DNA from: Telluria mixta
GTDB taxonomy: Bacteria > Pseudomonadota > Gammaproteobacteria > Burkholderiales > Burkholderiaceae_D
NCBI RefSeq assembly: GCF_029223865.1
Contig: NZ_CP119520.1
Coordinates: 744,001-808,000 of the forward strand
DNA length: 64,000 bases
Reading direction: 5' to 3'
Shown: positions 31,614 to 41,556 of the stretch, one piece after another
Layout: every line of letters begins with the position of its first letter
Position numbering within the stretch: position 1 is the first letter of the stretch
The notes under the pieces: generated by a model
What the model was told of the DNA's origin: nothing
Database searches by the model: none
The model's input: only the letters and a program-made list of their open reading frames with translations
Program-made: the position numbers and the translations under genes

Positions 31614-32783
31614 TCAGCGCAGTTTGAGGGTGGAGAAACCGATCAGGACCAGGATCATCGTCACGATCCAGAAACGGACGACGACCTTGGTCTCCTTCCA
31701 GCCCTTCTGTTCGAAGTGGTGGTGCAAAGGCGCCATCAAAAACACGCGGCGTCCCTGGCCATACTTCTTTTTCGTGTACTTGAACCAGCTGACCTGGATG
31801 ATCACGGACAGCGTCTCGGCGACGAACACGCCGCCCATGATGAACAGGACGATCTCCTGGCGCACGATGACGGCGATGGTGCCGAGCGCGCCGCCCAGCG
31901 CCAGCGCGCCCACGTCGCCCATGAACATCTGCGCGGGGTGCGCGTTATACCAGAGGAAGGCCAGGCCCGCGCCGGCCATCGCGCCGCAGAAAATCAGGAG
32001 TTCGCCGGCGCCCGGGATGTGCGGGATGAACAGGTATTTCGAATACGTCGCGTTACCGGTGAGATAGGCGAACAGGCCCAGGGCGCCGCCCACCATCACG
32101 GTCGGCATGATGGCGAGACCGTCCAGGCCATCCGTGAAGTTGACGGCGTTGGAAGCCCCCACGATCACGCAGTACGTGAGCGCGATGAAGCCCCACACGC
32201 CCAGCGGATAGCTGATGGTCTTGAAGAACGGGACGATCAGGTCGGCCTTCGGCGGCAGGTCCATCGAGAAGCCGGACTGCACCCACGCGAAGAACAGCTG
32301 CCACACTTCCCACGGCGTCGCGGCGGACACGGAGAACGCGAGGTACAGCGACGAGGTAATGCCGATCAGCGACATCCAGAAGTATTTTTCGCCCGAGCGC
32401 ATGCCCTCGGGGTCCTTGTAGACGACCTTGCGGTAATCGTCGACCCAGCCGATGGCGCCGAAGCCCAGCGTAACGACGAGCACGGGCCAGATCAGGCGGT
32501 TCGACAGGTCGCACCACAGCAAGGTCGAGACGCCGATGGCGATCAGCACGAGCACGCCGCCCATGGTCGGGGTGCCGTGCTTGGACAGGTGCGTCTGCGG
32601 ACCGTACGTGCGCACGGCCTGGCCGACCTTCATCTCGGTGAGCTTGCGGATCACGGCCGGGCCGCACAGCATGCCGATGCTGATGGCGGTGATGGTCGCG
32701 AACACGGCACGGAACGTGATGTAGTTAAAAACGCGCAGCGGACCGAGATAGTCCTGAAAATATTGTGCGAGCCAAAGCAGCAT
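31614..32783 (-). CDS. mraY: phospho-MurNAc-pentapeptide transferase
   Basis: 389-residue polytopic enzyme forming lipid I from UDP-MurNAc-pentapeptide and undecaprenyl phosphate. Motifs: [21 protein letters not shown] (the DD pair), [14 protein letters not shown], and [15 protein letters not shown], with [13 protein letters not shown] near the end. Ten hydrophobic segments. It starts 4 nt after murF. Confidence 0.97.
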   Translation of the reverse strand: MLLWLAQYFQDYLGPLRVFNYITFRAVFATITAISIGMLCGPAVIRKLTEMKVGQAVRTYGPQTHLSKHGTPTMGGVLVLIAIGVSTLLWCDLSNRLIWPVLVVTLGFGAIGWVDDYRKVVYKDPEGMRSGEKYFWMSLIGITSSLYLAFSVSAATPWEVWQLFFAWVQSGFSMDLPPKADLIVPFFKTISYPLGVWGFIALTYCVIVGASNAVNFTDGLDGLAIMPTVMVGGALGLFAYLTGNATYSKYLFIPHIPGAGELLIFCGAMAGAGLAFLWYNAHPAQMFMGDVGALALGGALGTIAVIVRQEIVLFIMGGVFVAETLSVIIQVSWFKYTKKKYGQGRRVFLMAPLHHHFEQKGWKETKVVVRFWIVTMILVLIGFSTLKLR

Positions 32784-32787
32784 AAGT

Positions 32788-34161
32788 CTAGTGGGCTTCC
32801 TTGCCGGTGTTGGTTGATGCGGTCAGGTGTTGGACCACGCGTTCCATCTTCATGAAGCGCGAGCCCTTCACCAACACAGTTGCGTCAGATTTGCTGCCCA
32901 GTTTTTGATCCAGTGCTGCCAATAATTCGTCGAACTGCTCGTAGTGTTGCGCTCCCGATCCGGCCATGTGGCGAGCCAGGTCGCCGGTCGCGAGCACGGT
33001 GTCGATGCCGCGGCTTGCGGCATACGCACCGATTTCCTGGTGAAACTCAGGTCCTTGCGTGCCAACCTCGCCCATGTCGCCCAGCACGAGGACGCGCGGC
33101 GACGGGTATTGCGCGAGCACGTCGATGGCGGCGCGCACGGAGTCGGGGTTGGCGTTGTACGTATCGTCGATGACGGTGGCGCCGTTCGAGGCCTGCTTGC
33201 GCTGCAGGCGGCCGCTGACCGGCGCGAACGCTTCCAGGCCGCGCACGACGGCGTCGACGGGGATGCCCGCCGCAAGGGCGCAGGCGGTGGCGGCCAGCGC
33301 GTTGCGGACGTTGTGCGACCCGGCGGCGTTCAGTTGGATCGTGAAGCGTTCGACACCCGCGGCGACGGCGAGTTCGCTGCCGAATTCGGTCACGGTGTAC
33401 GTCGCGCGCACGTCGCATGCATCGGTCAGGCCGAACGTCAGCACCTTGCGCTCGCCCGCCAGTCCGCGCCACAGATCGGTGTATTCGTCATCGCCCGGGA
33501 ACACGGCCACGCCGTCCGCCGGCAGCGCCTGCAGCACGGCGCCGTTCTCGCGCGCCACCGCTTCCACGGTGTGCATGAATTCCTGGTGCTCGCGCTGGGC
33601 GTTGTTGACGACGGCGACGGTCGGCTCGGCGATGGCGGCCAGGCGCGCGATCTCGCCCGGGTGGTTCATGCCCAGTTCCACGACGGCGGCCTTGTGCGCG
33701 TCGGTCAGGCGCGTCACGGTCAGCGGCACGCCGATCTCGTTGTTCAGGTTGCCCTGCGTGGCCAGGCGTCCTTCCGCGCCGAAGGCGGCGACGAGGATGG
33801 CCGAGATCATTTCCTTGACCGTCGTCTTGCCGTTGCTGCCCGTGACACCGATGACGGGAATGGCGAAGCGGCGGCGCCAGAAGTTGCCGATGCGGCCCAG
33901 CGCGACGAGCGTGTCCGGCACGACGATGGCCGGCAGCGGATAGTGGTCGGGGAGCTTCTCGACGACGACGGCTGCTATCGGCTTGTCCACCAGCTGGCCG
34001 AGGAAGTCGTGCGCATCGAAGCGTTCGCCGCGCAGGGCGACGAACAGCGACCCCGGCATCACCTGCCGGCTGTCGGTCGACACCCCCTGGAAGTACGCGT
34101 CGCGCGTGACGCGCGCGCCTTCGATGGTTGCCAGCACTTGCTCGATCGAGCCACGAATCAT
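32788..34161 (-). CDS. murF: UDP-MurNAc-tripeptide--D-Ala-D-Ala ligase
   Basis: 457-residue Mur ligase that adds the D-Ala-D-Ala dipeptide made by Ddl. Motifs: the [18 protein letters not shown]-terminal domain, [17 protein letters not shown] loop, [14 protein letters not shown] and [17 protein letters not shown]. It overlaps murE by 1 nt. Confidence 0.97.
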   Translation of the reverse strand: MIRGSIEQVLATIEGARVTRDAYFQGVSTDSRQVMPGSLFVALRGERFDAHDFLGQLVDKPIAAVVVEKLPDHYPLPAIVVPDTLVALGRIGNFWRRRFAIPVIGVTGSNGKTTVKEMISAILVAAFGAEGRLATQGNLNNEIGVPLTVTRLTDAHKAAVVELGMNHPGEIARLAAIAEPTVAVVNNAQREHQEFMHTVEAVARENGAVLQALPADGVAVFPGDDEYTDLWRGLAGERKVLTFGLTDACDVRATYTVTEFGSELAVAAGVERFTIQLNAAGSHNVRNALAATACALAAGIPVDAVVRGLEAFAPVSGRLQRKQASNGATVIDDTYNANPDSVRAAIDVLAQYPSPRVLVLGDMGEVGTQGPEFHQEIGAYAASRGIDTVLATGDLARHMAGSGAQHYEQFDELLAALDQKLGSKSDATVLVKGSRFMKMERVVQHLTASTNTGKEAH

Positions 34162-35693
34162 CAGACAGTCCTCATCATGGTGAGCCGCGCGGTCAGCGCC
34201 AGCGCGGCGTGGTCGGCGTCGGAAAACGGAATCTTCCGGCCCTTGATTTCCTGGTAAGGCTCATGGCCCTTCCCCGCCAGCAGGATCACGTCCGGCCTGG
34301 CGGCATGCTTCACGGCCGACAGGATCGCGGCGGCACGGTCCTCGATGGCCTGGTGCGTCGACGTCGGATGGTGCGGGTCCATGCCGGCCACGATCTGCTC
34401 GATGATGGCGCGCGGTTCCTCGCTGCGCGGGTTGTCGCTCGTCACGAGCACGTGCTCCGCCATCTGGGAGATGCGGCCCATTTGCGGACGCTTGCCCGGA
34501 TCGCGGTCGCCGCCGCAGCCGAACACGCACCACAGCTGGCCGCCGCGCTCCTGCGCGACCTGGCGCAGCGCTTCGAGCGTCTTTTCCAGCGCGTCCGGCG
34601 TGTGCGCGTAGTCGATCACGACCATCGGCGCGTCGTGGCCGCCGAGCTGCTGCATGCGGCCCGGCGCGGGGACGAGCGCCTCGACGGCGTCGAGCGCGGC
34701 GCGCAGTTCGACGCCTTTCGCCAGCAGCGCGCCCAGCACCGCCAGCACGTTGCTCGCGTTGAAGTGGCCGACCATGTGCGTGCGCGCGACCGCGCTGCCG
34801 TACGGCGACTCGATGTGGAATTCGCTGCCGTTTGGACGGCTGCGCAGGTTCGATGCGCGCAGCACGGCGACGCCGTCCAGCACCGGTTGCTCGTGGACCG
34901 CACGCAAGGTGTAGCCGAGGACGGCCACTTCCGGTCGTTCGCTGCGCAGGTGCCGCGCGATGCGCACGCCCGCTTCGTCGTCCAGGTTGACGACGGCCGT
35001 TTTCAGGCCCGGCCAGTCGAACAGCTGGCGCTTCGCCGCTTCGTACGCCGCCATGTCGCCGTGGTAGTCGAGGTGGTCGCGCGTGAGGTTCGTGAACACG
35101 GCCACGTCGAAGTGCATGCCGGCCGTGCGGTGCTCGACGAGGCCGATCGACGACACCTCGATCGCGAGCGACGTCGCGCCCGCGTCGCGTAGCCTCGCGA
35201 GTTCCGTCGCGAGCAGCACGGCGTCCGGCGTCGTGTAGCCGGTCGCGTCGAATTCCGGCTCCGCGCGGCCGCGCACGAGGCCCACGCCGAGGGTGCCGAT
35301 GACGGCGGCGGTCTCGTTCAAATGGGCCAGTGCCTGCGCGATCCACAGCGCGCACGAGGTCTTGCCGTTGGTGCCCGTGACGCCGACGGTGAACATGGCG
35401 GCATCGGGCGCGCCGTAGTACGCGTGCGCGATCGGGCCGGCGTTCTTTTTCAGGTCCTGCGTAGCCAGATGGGGCACCGTCAAAGCGGCGTCCCAGGTGA
35501 ATTCGCGGTCGTCGTACACGACGGCGGCGGCGCCGTTCTCGATGGCGGAGCGGATGAAGCGGCGGCCGTCGGCGGCCTCGCCCGGATAGGCGAAGAACAC
35601 GTCGCCGCTGCGCACGCGGCGCGAGTCGGAAACGAGACGGCCGCCTGGTGCGGCGGCCTTCATCCAGTCGATGATGTTCGGCGTCTCGGCCAT
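34161..35693 (-). CDS. murE: UDP-MurNAc-L-Ala-D-Glu--meso-diaminopimelate ligase
   Basis: 510-residue Mur ligase adding the third stem residue. The ATP loop is GVTGTNGKTSCALWIAQAL. TSDNPRSEEP contains the DNPR motif that selects meso-diaminopimelate, so the peptidoglycan is A1-gamma type. The start at ATG 35693 overlaps the ftsI stop (TGATG); a TTG one codon earlier is not needed. Confidence 0.97.
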   Translation of the reverse strand: MAETPNIIDWMKAAAPGGRLVSDSRRVRSGDVFFAYPGEAADGRRFIRSAIENGAAAVVYDDREFTWDAALTVPHLATQDLKKNAGPIAHAYYGAPDAAMFTVGVTGTNGKTSCALWIAQALAHLNETAAVIGTLGVGLVRGRAEPEFDATGYTTPDAVLLATELARLRDAGATSLAIEVSSIGLVEHRTAGMHFDVAVFTNLTRDHLDYHGDMAAYEAAKRQLFDWPGLKTAVVNLDDEAGVRIARHLRSERPEVAVLGYTLRAVHEQPVLDGVAVLRASNLRSRPNGSEFHIESPYGSAVARTHMVGHFNASNVLAVLGALLAKGVELRAALDAVEALVPAPGRMQQLGGHDAPMVVIDYAHTPDALEKTLEALRQVAQERGGQLWCVFGCGGDRDPGKRPQMGRISQMAEHVLVTSDNPRSEEPRAIIEQIVAGMDPHHPTSTHQAIEDRAAAILSAVKHAARPDVILLAGKGHEPYQEIKGRKIPFSDADHAALALTARLTMMRTV

Positions 35694-37462
35694 CAATTAC
35701 TCTCCTCGAGCGGATGTTCCGGAATGATGATGTCGGTGACCGTGGAGTCGGGCGGCACGTTGGCGGCCCGTAGTGCATTCGCGGCCAGCGCCGCGAACGT
35801 CGGCGCCGCGACCGCGCCGCCGGTGTGGAACGGTCCGGATGGATCGTCGATCATCACCGCGATGACGAAACGCGGGTTCGACATCGGCGCGATGCCGACG
35901 AAGTTGCCGACGTAGTGCGTCTGCGAATAGCGGCCGTTGATGACTTTCTGCGCCGTACCGGTCTTGCCGCCGACGCGGTAACCGGCCACCTGCGCCTGCG
36001 ATGCCGTACCCTGCGGGCTCACCACCGATTCCACCATCGTGCGCATCTGCGCGGCCGCCTTCGGCGAGATGATCTGCTGGCCGACCGGCTTGTCGGTCAC
36101 CTTCTGGAACGACAGCGGAATGACGTCGCCGTCGCGCGCGAAGATCAGCCACGCATGCGCCAGCTGCAGCAGCGACATCGAGATGCCCTGGCCGAACGAC
36201 ATGTTGGCCTTGGCGACGATCGGCCACGATTTGTAGGGACGCACGCGGCCGGCCGCGGCGCCCGGGAAACCGTAGCGCGGTGCCTGGCCGAAGCCGACCT
36301 TGGTGAACATCTCCCACATCTCCTGGGCCGACAGCAGCTCGGAGATCTTGGTCGTGCCGATGTTGGACGATTTCTGGATGATGGTGCCGACGTCGATGAC
36401 GCCGTGCGGGTGGGTATCGCGGATCGTGTGGCCGCCGGTCTGGTAACGGCCGTTGCCAGTGTCGAACAGCGTGGTCGGCTTGATCAGGCCCTTGTCCAGC
36501 GCCAGCGCGACGGTGAACGGCTTCAGGGTGGAACCCGGCTCGAACGTGTCGGTGATGACGCGGTTGCGCAGCTGCTCGCCCGTCAGGCGCGAGCGGTCGT
36601 TCGGGTTGTACGTCGGCCAGTTGGTCAGCGCCAGCACCTCGCCCGTGTGCACGTCCAGCACGACGGCGGCGCCGGCCTTGGCGTGGAACTTCTCGACGGC
36701 CTCCTTGATGCTGTTGAAGGCGATGTACTGCAGCTTGGAATCGACCGACAGCGTGATGTCCTTGCCGTCGTGCGGCTCGCGCGACAGGCCCACGTCCTCG
36801 ACGATGCGGCCCAGGCGGTCCTTGATCACGCGCCGGCTGCCCGTCTGGCCCACGAGGTTCTTCTGCTGCGCGAGCTCGATGCCTTCCTGTCCCACGTCCT
36901 CGACGTTCGTGAAGCCGACGATGTGCGCCATCACCTCGCCTTGCGGGTAATAGCGCTTGTATTCCTTGCGCGTGTCGATGCCGTCGATGCCGAGCTTCTC
37001 GATCTTGGCGATGACGTCCATCTCCACCTGGCGCTTCAGGTAGACGAAGGTGCGGTCCGAGTCGAGCTTCTTCAGCAGGTCGGCCTCGGGCAGGTCGAGC
37101 AGTTGCGCCAGTTCGCGCAGCTTGGGACGCGGCGAATCCAGCACGTCCTCGGGGATCGCCCACACGGCCTTCACCGGCAGCGACGACGCGAGCACGATGC
37201 CGTTGCGGTCGAAGATCTTGCCGCGCGTGGCCGGCAGTTCGAGCGTGCGCTCGTAGCGGCTCGCGCCCTGCTTCTGCAGGAAGCGGTTGGAGACGCCCTG
37301 CAGCCACATCGCGCGTCCGGCCAGCGCGAAGAACGCGGCGAACAGCACGAACAGGACGACGCGCGAGCGCCAGTCCGGCAGCCGCACGGCCAGCACGGGG
37401 CTCTTGGAAAACGCCACGCCCTTGGCGGCGGCGACGCGGGATCCGTTCGTGCCGGCCTTCAT
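35693..37462 (-). CDS. ftsI: septal peptidoglycan transpeptidase FtsI (PBP3)
   Basis: 589-residue class B penicillin-binding protein. It has one N-terminal membrane anchor (SRVVLFVLFAAFFALAGRAMW), a pedestal domain with the R-G-x-I-x-D-R-N-G motif (ATRGKIFDRNG), and a transpeptidase domain with the SxxK nucleophile in GSTLKPFTVAL, SSN in QKSSNIGTTK and KTGT in GGKTGTAQKV. It cross-links septal peptidoglycan with FtsW. Its 5' end overlaps ftsL by 4 nt. Confidence 0.97.
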   Translation of the reverse strand: MKAGTNGSRVAAAKGVAFSKSPVLAVRLPDWRSRVVLFVLFAAFFALAGRAMWLQGVSNRFLQKQGASRYERTLELPATRGKIFDRNGIVLASSLPVKAVWAIPEDVLDSPRPKLRELAQLLDLPEADLLKKLDSDRTFVYLKRQVEMDVIAKIEKLGIDGIDTRKEYKRYYPQGEVMAHIVGFTNVEDVGQEGIELAQQKNLVGQTGSRRVIKDRLGRIVEDVGLSREPHDGKDITLSVDSKLQYIAFNSIKEAVEKFHAKAGAAVVLDVHTGEVLALTNWPTYNPNDRSRLTGEQLRNRVITDTFEPGSTLKPFTVALALDKGLIKPTTLFDTGNGRYQTGGHTIRDTHPHGVIDVGTIIQKSSNIGTTKISELLSAQEMWEMFTKVGFGQAPRYGFPGAAAGRVRPYKSWPIVAKANMSFGQGISMSLLQLAHAWLIFARDGDVIPLSFQKVTDKPVGQQIISPKAAAQMRTMVESVVSPQGTASQAQVAGYRVGGKTGTAQKVINGRYSQTHYVGNFVGIAPMSNPRFVIAVMIDDPSGPFHTGGAVAAPTFAALAANALRAANVPPDSTVTDIIIPEHPLEESN

Positions 37463-37731
37463 TTACCACCTTCCATCAGGTATTGGGTACGCGCCGGAGA
37501 CAGCGGTGCCATGTCCAGCTGCTTGCGCGCGATCTGCTCGATGCGTTCGTTCTTGCCGAGGGTGGACTGGTCGAGCTGGAGCTGTGCCCAGTCGATCTCG
37601 AGCTGGCGCTGCTGCTGTACCAGCTTTTCCTGGTCGATGAACAGGTGGCGCGCCTGGTAGCGCGCGTTCACGACCGACAGCGCGCAGCCGACGAGGAGCA
37701 CGGTCAGCACGACGTTCAGCTTGCCCGTCAT
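37459..37731 (-). CDS. ftsL: cell division protein FtsL
   Basis: 90-residue bitopic protein with a membrane segment at residues about 5-22 ([17 protein letters not shown]) then a leucine-zipper-like coiled coil ([20 protein letters not shown]). FtsL forms the FtsQLB complex that activates FtsWI. It overlaps rsmH upstream and ftsI downstream by 4 nt each. Confidence 0.93.
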   Translation of the reverse strand: MTGKLNVVLTVLLVGCALSVVNARYQARHLFIDQEKLVQQQRQLEIDWAQLQLDQSTLGKNERIEQIARKQLDMAPLSPARTQYLMEGGK

Positions 37732-38687
37732 GCGTCCGCTCCCAGCCGTTCGGCCACGCGCAGCACCGCCGAACGGGCGCGCGGATTGGCGTCGACTTCC
37801 ACGCCGGAGGGTTTCGTCTTGCTGATCAACTTCATCAAGGGCTTGGGCAAATCGACGGCGCGGATCGGCAACCGGCGGTCCGGTTGCTCGACCTTGGCCT
37901 TCGACGCCAGGAACTGCTTGACCATGCGGTCTTCCAGCGAGTGGAAGCTGATCACGGACAGGCGCCCGCCGGGCGCCAGCAGTTCGAAGGCGGCGTTCAG
38001 ACCTGCTTCAAGGTCCTCAAGCTCTTGATTGATGAAAATCCGGATAGCCTGAAAGGTGCGGGTTGCCGGATCCTTGCCTTTCTCCCGGGTTTTGACCGCG
38101 TTTGCCACGATTGCGGCAAGCTGTCGTGTGCTTGAAATTGGTTCGATTGCCCGGCCAGCAACAATCGCCTTTGCAATCTGAAAAGCAAACCGTTCTTCCC
38201 CATAATCCCGAATCACCTTTTCCAGTTGTTTCTCCGGCACTTCGGCCAGCCAGGCGGCGGCGGAAATACCCCGTGTCGTATCCATCCGCATGTCCAGGGG
38301 ACCATCGTTGCGGAAGCTGAACCCGCGGCTCGCATCGTCGACCTGGGGCGAGGAGATGCCCAGGTCCAGCAGGATGCCGTCGACCTGGTGCACGCCCCGC
38401 GCCGCCAGCGCTTCGCGCATCGTCGCGAAGCTGTCGTGCACGATCGAAAAGCGCGGATCGTTCATCTGTTCGGCCGTCGCGATCGCCTGGAGATCCTTGT
38501 CGAAACCGATCAGGCGCCCCTCGGGCGCCAGTTTCGACAGGATCAGCCGGCTATGACCGCCGCGGCCGAACGTGCCATCTATATAAATGCCTGCCGTGCG
38601 ATCGCCTTCGAGGGCGAGTGCATCGACTGCTTCATCCAACAGCACCGTACGATGCTGCAAACCGGGCACCGGCTGAGTCACATTCAT
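37728..38687 (-). CDS. rsmH: 16S rRNA (cytosine-1402-N4) methyltransferase
   Basis: 319-residue SAM-dependent enzyme (MraW) methylating C1402 in the ribosomal P site. Motifs: [28 protein letters not shown] (SAM loop), [24 protein letters not shown] and [16 protein letters not shown]. The start at ATG 38687 gives the conserved length; upstream open sequence is mraZ shadow. A stretch of about 250 nt (about 38000-38245) uses ATT, GCA, TTT, CTT and CGA codons that the rest of the gene avoids, suggesting a recombined segment. Confidence 0.96.
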   Translation of the reverse strand: MNVTQPVPGLQHRTVLLDEAVDALALEGDRTAGIYIDGTFGRGGHSRLILSKLAPEGRLIGFDKDLQAIATAEQMNDPRFSIVHDSFATMREALAARGVHQVDGILLDLGISSPQVDDASRGFSFRNDGPLDMRMDTTRGISAAAWLAEVPEKQLEKVIRDYGEERFAFQIAKAIVAGRAIEPISSTRQLAAIVANAVKTREKGKDPATRTFQAIRIFINQELEDLEAGLNAAFELLAPGGRLSVISFHSLEDRMVKQFLASKAKVEQPDRRLPIRAVDLPKPLMKLISKTKPSGVEVDANPRARSAVLRVAERLGADA

Positions 38688-38695
38688 GCGGCGCC

Positions 38696-39124
38696 TTAGA
38701 AGGAGAAATTGGAAAGGACATCGGGCATGCCACCCGCGACGGCTTGGGCCTCGTTTTCTGCCAGCTTGGCGGCGTCCCAGATCTCGAAATGGGTCCCCAT
38801 CCCGAGCATCATCACTTCCTTCTCCAAACCAACTGCATTGCGCAGCTCGGGCGAAATGAGCACCCGACCCGCGCCGTCCATCTCGACATCGCAGGCGTTC
38901 CCCAGGAAAATGCGTTGCCACGCCCGCGCCGACATCGGCCAGGCGGCGATCTGTTCGCGATGCTCTTCCCACACCGGGCGCGGGAAGAACAACAGGCAAC
39001 CATGCGGGTGTTTCGTGAGCGTCATACGGCCTTCACATTGCTGCATCAAGGCGTCGCGATGCTTGGCCGGTATTGACATCCGTCCTTTGGCATCGAGATT
39101 GATCGCTGACGCGCCCTGAAACAC
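38696..39124 (-). CDS. mraZ: transcriptional regulator MraZ
   Basis: 142-residue protein with two AbrB-like swapped-hairpin repeats: [19 protein letters not shown] and [20 protein letters not shown], each with the DxKGR/DxxGR signature. MraZ forms rings and represses its own operon by binding tandem GTGGG repeats, which are present just upstream (39189-39224). It is the first gene of the dcw operon and 8 nt before rsmH. Confidence 0.96.
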   Translation of the reverse strand: MFQGASAINLDAKGRMSIPAKHRDALMQQCEGRMTLTKHPHGCLLFFPRPVWEEHREQIAAWPMSARAWQRIFLGNACDVEMDGAGRVLISPELRNAVGLEKEVMMLGMGTHFEIWDAAKLAENEAQAVAGGMPDVLSNFSF

Positions 39125-39188
39125 GTTGTACCTAGTTTTGGAGAGTTATCAGTCTGATTATTTTTAGGCGCCGGGAGATACACCGATC

Positions 39189-39224
39189 TCCCACAAAACT
39201 GCACTTTTTGCCACCGTTTCCCAC
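39189..39224 (-). promoter_or_regulatory. MraZ operator, four boxes at 10-bp spacing
   Basis: On the minus strand the boxes read GTGGGA (39219-39224), GTGGCA (39209-39214), GTGCAG (39199-39204) and GTGGGA (39189-39194), each exactly 10 bp apart. The outer two are perfect matches to the MraZ box and the inner two are degenerate. They lie directly downstream of, and overlapping, the mra -10 element, so MraZ binding would block initiation. Confidence 0.88.
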
Positions 39225-39251
39225 TTTAGAGGAAGCGTTGTCTGTGGTCAA
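39223..39251 (-). promoter_or_regulatory. main dcw (mra) promoter
   Basis: Minus-strand TTGACC (39246-39251), a 17-nt spacer, then TAAAGT (39223-39228). The last two bases of the -10 are the first two of MraZ box 1. The transcript would start near 39216, leaving about 90 nt before the mraZ ATG. Confidence 0.85.
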
Positions 39252-39601
39252 GCGAATTCACGTTTAGAAAACGGCGAAATTGCCAATGAAACCAATGACT
39301 TAGCGAACTTACTTGACGGAACCTCAAGTAAAAATGTTGAGCAAAATTAGGCACTTAGGTAAAACAATGCATGTGCCACCTCATCTGCACACATGTGTTT
39401 TACCCTTGATAAAGGACAAGTCTTGACTGTCGGTAGGTTGCCTTATGGCAACGTGCTCAGCACGACAGGAACCGTGATTCGATCCCGTGCGCGTTAGAAT
39501 GAAGGCGAGGCGATCACCCGGCCGTTTCCGGCTCGCTTGGCGGTTGTTTCGGGGAGCCTCGTAGTATAAGTGAGTCCGTACTATCGCGCAGGAGTTTTGC
39601 C
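39252..39601. other. 350-nt AT-richer divergent intergenic region
   Basis: No coding frame was found. It holds ACTTGA-N7-TCAAGT, then two adjacent hairpins: GTTGCC-TTAT-GGCAAC (39437-39452) and CGTGCT-C-AGCACG (39452-39464). A weak plus-strand -10 TATAAG near 39566 may serve the ATPase gene. G+C is visibly below that of the flanking genes. Confidence 0.5.
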
Positions 39602-40552
39602 ATGAGCATTACGTTGGCCCGCAGCCGTGCCGTCTACGATCTCAATGAAGTACAGGGCGCGCTCGACCGTAGCCGCGGACGTTCGCCCGAGCTCGAAGCG
39701 TTCTATGAACGCATGCTCGAGACCGGCGCCGAACGTTTCGTCACTACCCCCTCTTCCATCGACGCCCTCGATCCGCTGTTCGAGGAATGTCCCAATTTCG
39801 ACGACGTGCTGGACGACCTCGCGCGCTATCTGCGGTTGGCCCATGCCGGCGATAAAGGGTTCAACGTCATGCCGATCCTGCTGCTGGGCGGCCCGGGCGT
39901 GGGAAAGACCCATTTCGCCAAGCGCTTGGCGAAGGTCATGCAGACGGACTACGAGCTGATCAGCATGAACGCCCTGTCGGCCGGCTTCGTCATCACGGGC
40001 AGTTCGGCCAGCTGGCGCGGCGCCAAGTGCGGCAAGGTGGCCGAACGCCTCGTGCGCGGCCAGTTCGCAAACCCGGTGATCGTGCTGGACGAGGTGGAAA
40101 AGGCGACGGGCTCCTCGCAATCCGACCCGCTCGCGGCGCTCTATCAATTACTGGAACCGGAAACGGCCAGCGCGTTCCGCGACGAATTCATCGACGTCGA
40201 CATCGACGCCTCGCAGATTTTCTGGGTGCTCACCGCGAACTCCACCGAAGGCATCCCGCACCCGCTGCTGAACCGGATGGCCGTCTACGAAGTGCCGGCG
40301 CCGACCCCGGAACAGGCGGCCGGCATCGCCCAGCGCATGTATGCCGGGCTGTTGCGCGAGCTGAACCTGGCGGCGTTCGATCCGATGCTGGGCGACGTCG
40401 TGCTGGACAGGCTTGCGGGCGTGTCGCCGCGCGACTTGCGCAAGACCTTGCTGGATGGGCTTGGCTATGCGGTGGCGGACGGGAGGGTGCACGTCAAAGC
40501 CGACGATATCCGCCTCAAGCCCACGCCGGGCAAGGGGCGGATCGGGTTCTAG
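39602..40552 (+). CDS. Lon-type AAA+ ATPase lacking a protease domain
   Basis: 316 residues. Walker A is LLLGGPGVGKTHFAKRL (about residue 95) and Walker B is VIVLDEVEKA. The next segment LYQLLEPETASAFRDEFIDV and the sensor stretch VLTANSTEGIPHPLLNRM are specifically Lon-like. The protein ends after the AAA+ lid (LAGVSPRDLRKTLLDGL), with no Ser-Lys peptidase domain and no long N-terminal Lon domain. It could be an unfoldase or remodelling ATPase working with another partner. It diverges from the dcw operon and ends 4 nt into the convergent LysR gene. Confidence 0.8.
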   Translation: MSITLARSRAVYDLNEVQGALDRSRGRSPELEAFYERMLETGAERFVTTPSSIDALDPLFEECPNFDDVLDDLARYLRLAHAGDKGFNVMPILLLGGPGVGKTHFAKRLAKVMQTDYELISMNALSAGFVITGSSASWRGAKCGKVAERLVRGQFANPVIVLDEVEKATGSSQSDPLAALYQLLEPETASAFRDEFIDVDIDASQIFWVLTANSTEGIPHPLLNRMAVYEVPAPTPEQAAGIAQRMYAGLLRELNLAAFDPMLGDVVLDRLAGVSPRDLRKTLLDGLGYAVADGRVHVKADDIRLKPTPGKGRIGF

Positions 40553-41454
40553 CCGGGCACCGGCGTGATACGGGCGCGCAGGCGCGGCGCCGCGAAATCG
40601 AGGAAGACCCGAAGCTTGCGCGGCAGCGGCGTCTGCCCCTTGTGTACCAGGCTGACCGGCAACGGCGCCGGCTCGTCGTCCTGCAGGACGACGTCGAGCG
40701 CGCCGTTGCCGACGGCTTCCGCCACCTGGTAGGACAGCACCCGTATCAATCCCACGCCCAATGTCGCCGCGGCGATCGCCGCCTCCGCCGTGTTGACCTC
40801 CAGACGCGGGATGACCGGCACCGACACTGTCGACCTGCCATCGCCGAACACCCAGGCGCGCCGCGATTCCAGCACATCGAAACCGATGCAATCGTGCGCC
40901 GTCAGTGCCGCGGGCCCGGCCGGCACGCCGCGTTGCGCCAGATAGGCAGGGCTCGCGCAGACGACCGTGCGGACCGCGCCTACCTGGCTCGCCATCAGGG
41001 TACTGTCGGGAAGCTTGCCGATGCGTAGCGCGACATCGATCTGCTCTTCCATCAAGTGAACGACGCGGTCCGTGAGCAGCAGCTTGATCCTGATCTCCGG
41101 ATACTGCGCGAGGAATTCCGCAACCACCGGGACGATGTGCAGCCGTCCAAAAACGATCGGTGCAGTTACCGCGAGCTCTCCCTTGGGTGCACCGTACTCG
41201 CCGGTCGCGATACGCTCGGCTTCGCCGACGTCGTCGAGGATGCGCCGGCACGCCGCGACGTAGGCAGCGCCCGCTTCGGTCAGCGATAGCTGCCGGGTCG
41301 TCCGGTGCAGCAGGCGCGCGCGCAGATGCGCTTCCAGCTCCGCGACCTTGCGGCTGACCGTAGGGAGCGGCATGCCGAGACGGCGTGCCGCGGCCGACAG
41401 GCTACCGGCATCGACCACGGCCAGCAGAATGGACATGGCCTCGAGGCGATCCAT
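40549..41454 (-). CDS. LysR-family transcriptional regulator
   Basis: 301 residues. The N-terminal winged helix (AMSILLAVVDAGSLSAAARR, then LPTVSRKVAELEAHLRARLL) is followed by a type 2 periplasmic-binding fold for the effector (VTAPIVFGRLHIVPVV, DVALRIGKLPDSTL). It belongs by eye to the CrgA/YhjC-like subgroup. The start ATG 41454 is preferred to a TTG 4 codons earlier. It is divergent from the DUF2783/SLAC1 pair and a perfect 9-bp inverted repeat lies between them, so autoregulation and control of that pair are likely. Confidence 0.9.
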   Translation of the reverse strand: MDRLEAMSILLAVVDAGSLSAAARRLGMPLPTVSRKVAELEAHLRARLLHRTTRQLSLTEAGAAYVAACRRILDDVGEAERIATGEYGAPKGELAVTAPIVFGRLHIVPVVAEFLAQYPEIRIKLLLTDRVVHLMEEQIDVALRIGKLPDSTLMASQVGAVRTVVCASPAYLAQRGVPAGPAALTAHDCIGFDVLESRRAWVFGDGRSTVSVPVIPRLEVNTAEAAIAAATLGVGLIRVLSYQVAEAVGNGALDVVLQDDEPAPLPVSLVHKGQTPLPRKLRVFLDFAAPRLRARITPVPG

Positions 41455-41467
41455 CGATACTCTCAAT

Positions 41468-41490
41468 TATTGAAAGAATGACTTTCAATA
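41468..41490. promoter_or_regulatory. LysR operator
   Basis: TATTGAAAG-N5-CTTTCAATA is a perfect 9-bp inverted repeat centred about 25 nt upstream of the LysR start and about 75 nt before the divergent DUF2783 gene. It contains an AT-rich LysR-type interrupted palindrome. Confidence 0.75.
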
Positions 41491-41556
41491 GTATGGGATT
41501 CTCTTTATGGCTGCAACTCCATAGACTCTCATTTCATCATTCCTGAAGGAGAGTTT

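Noticed and set aside
39437..39464. Two hairpins upstream of the Lon-like ATPase as terminators
   Set aside because: Neither has a T-run, and no gene ends there on either strand.
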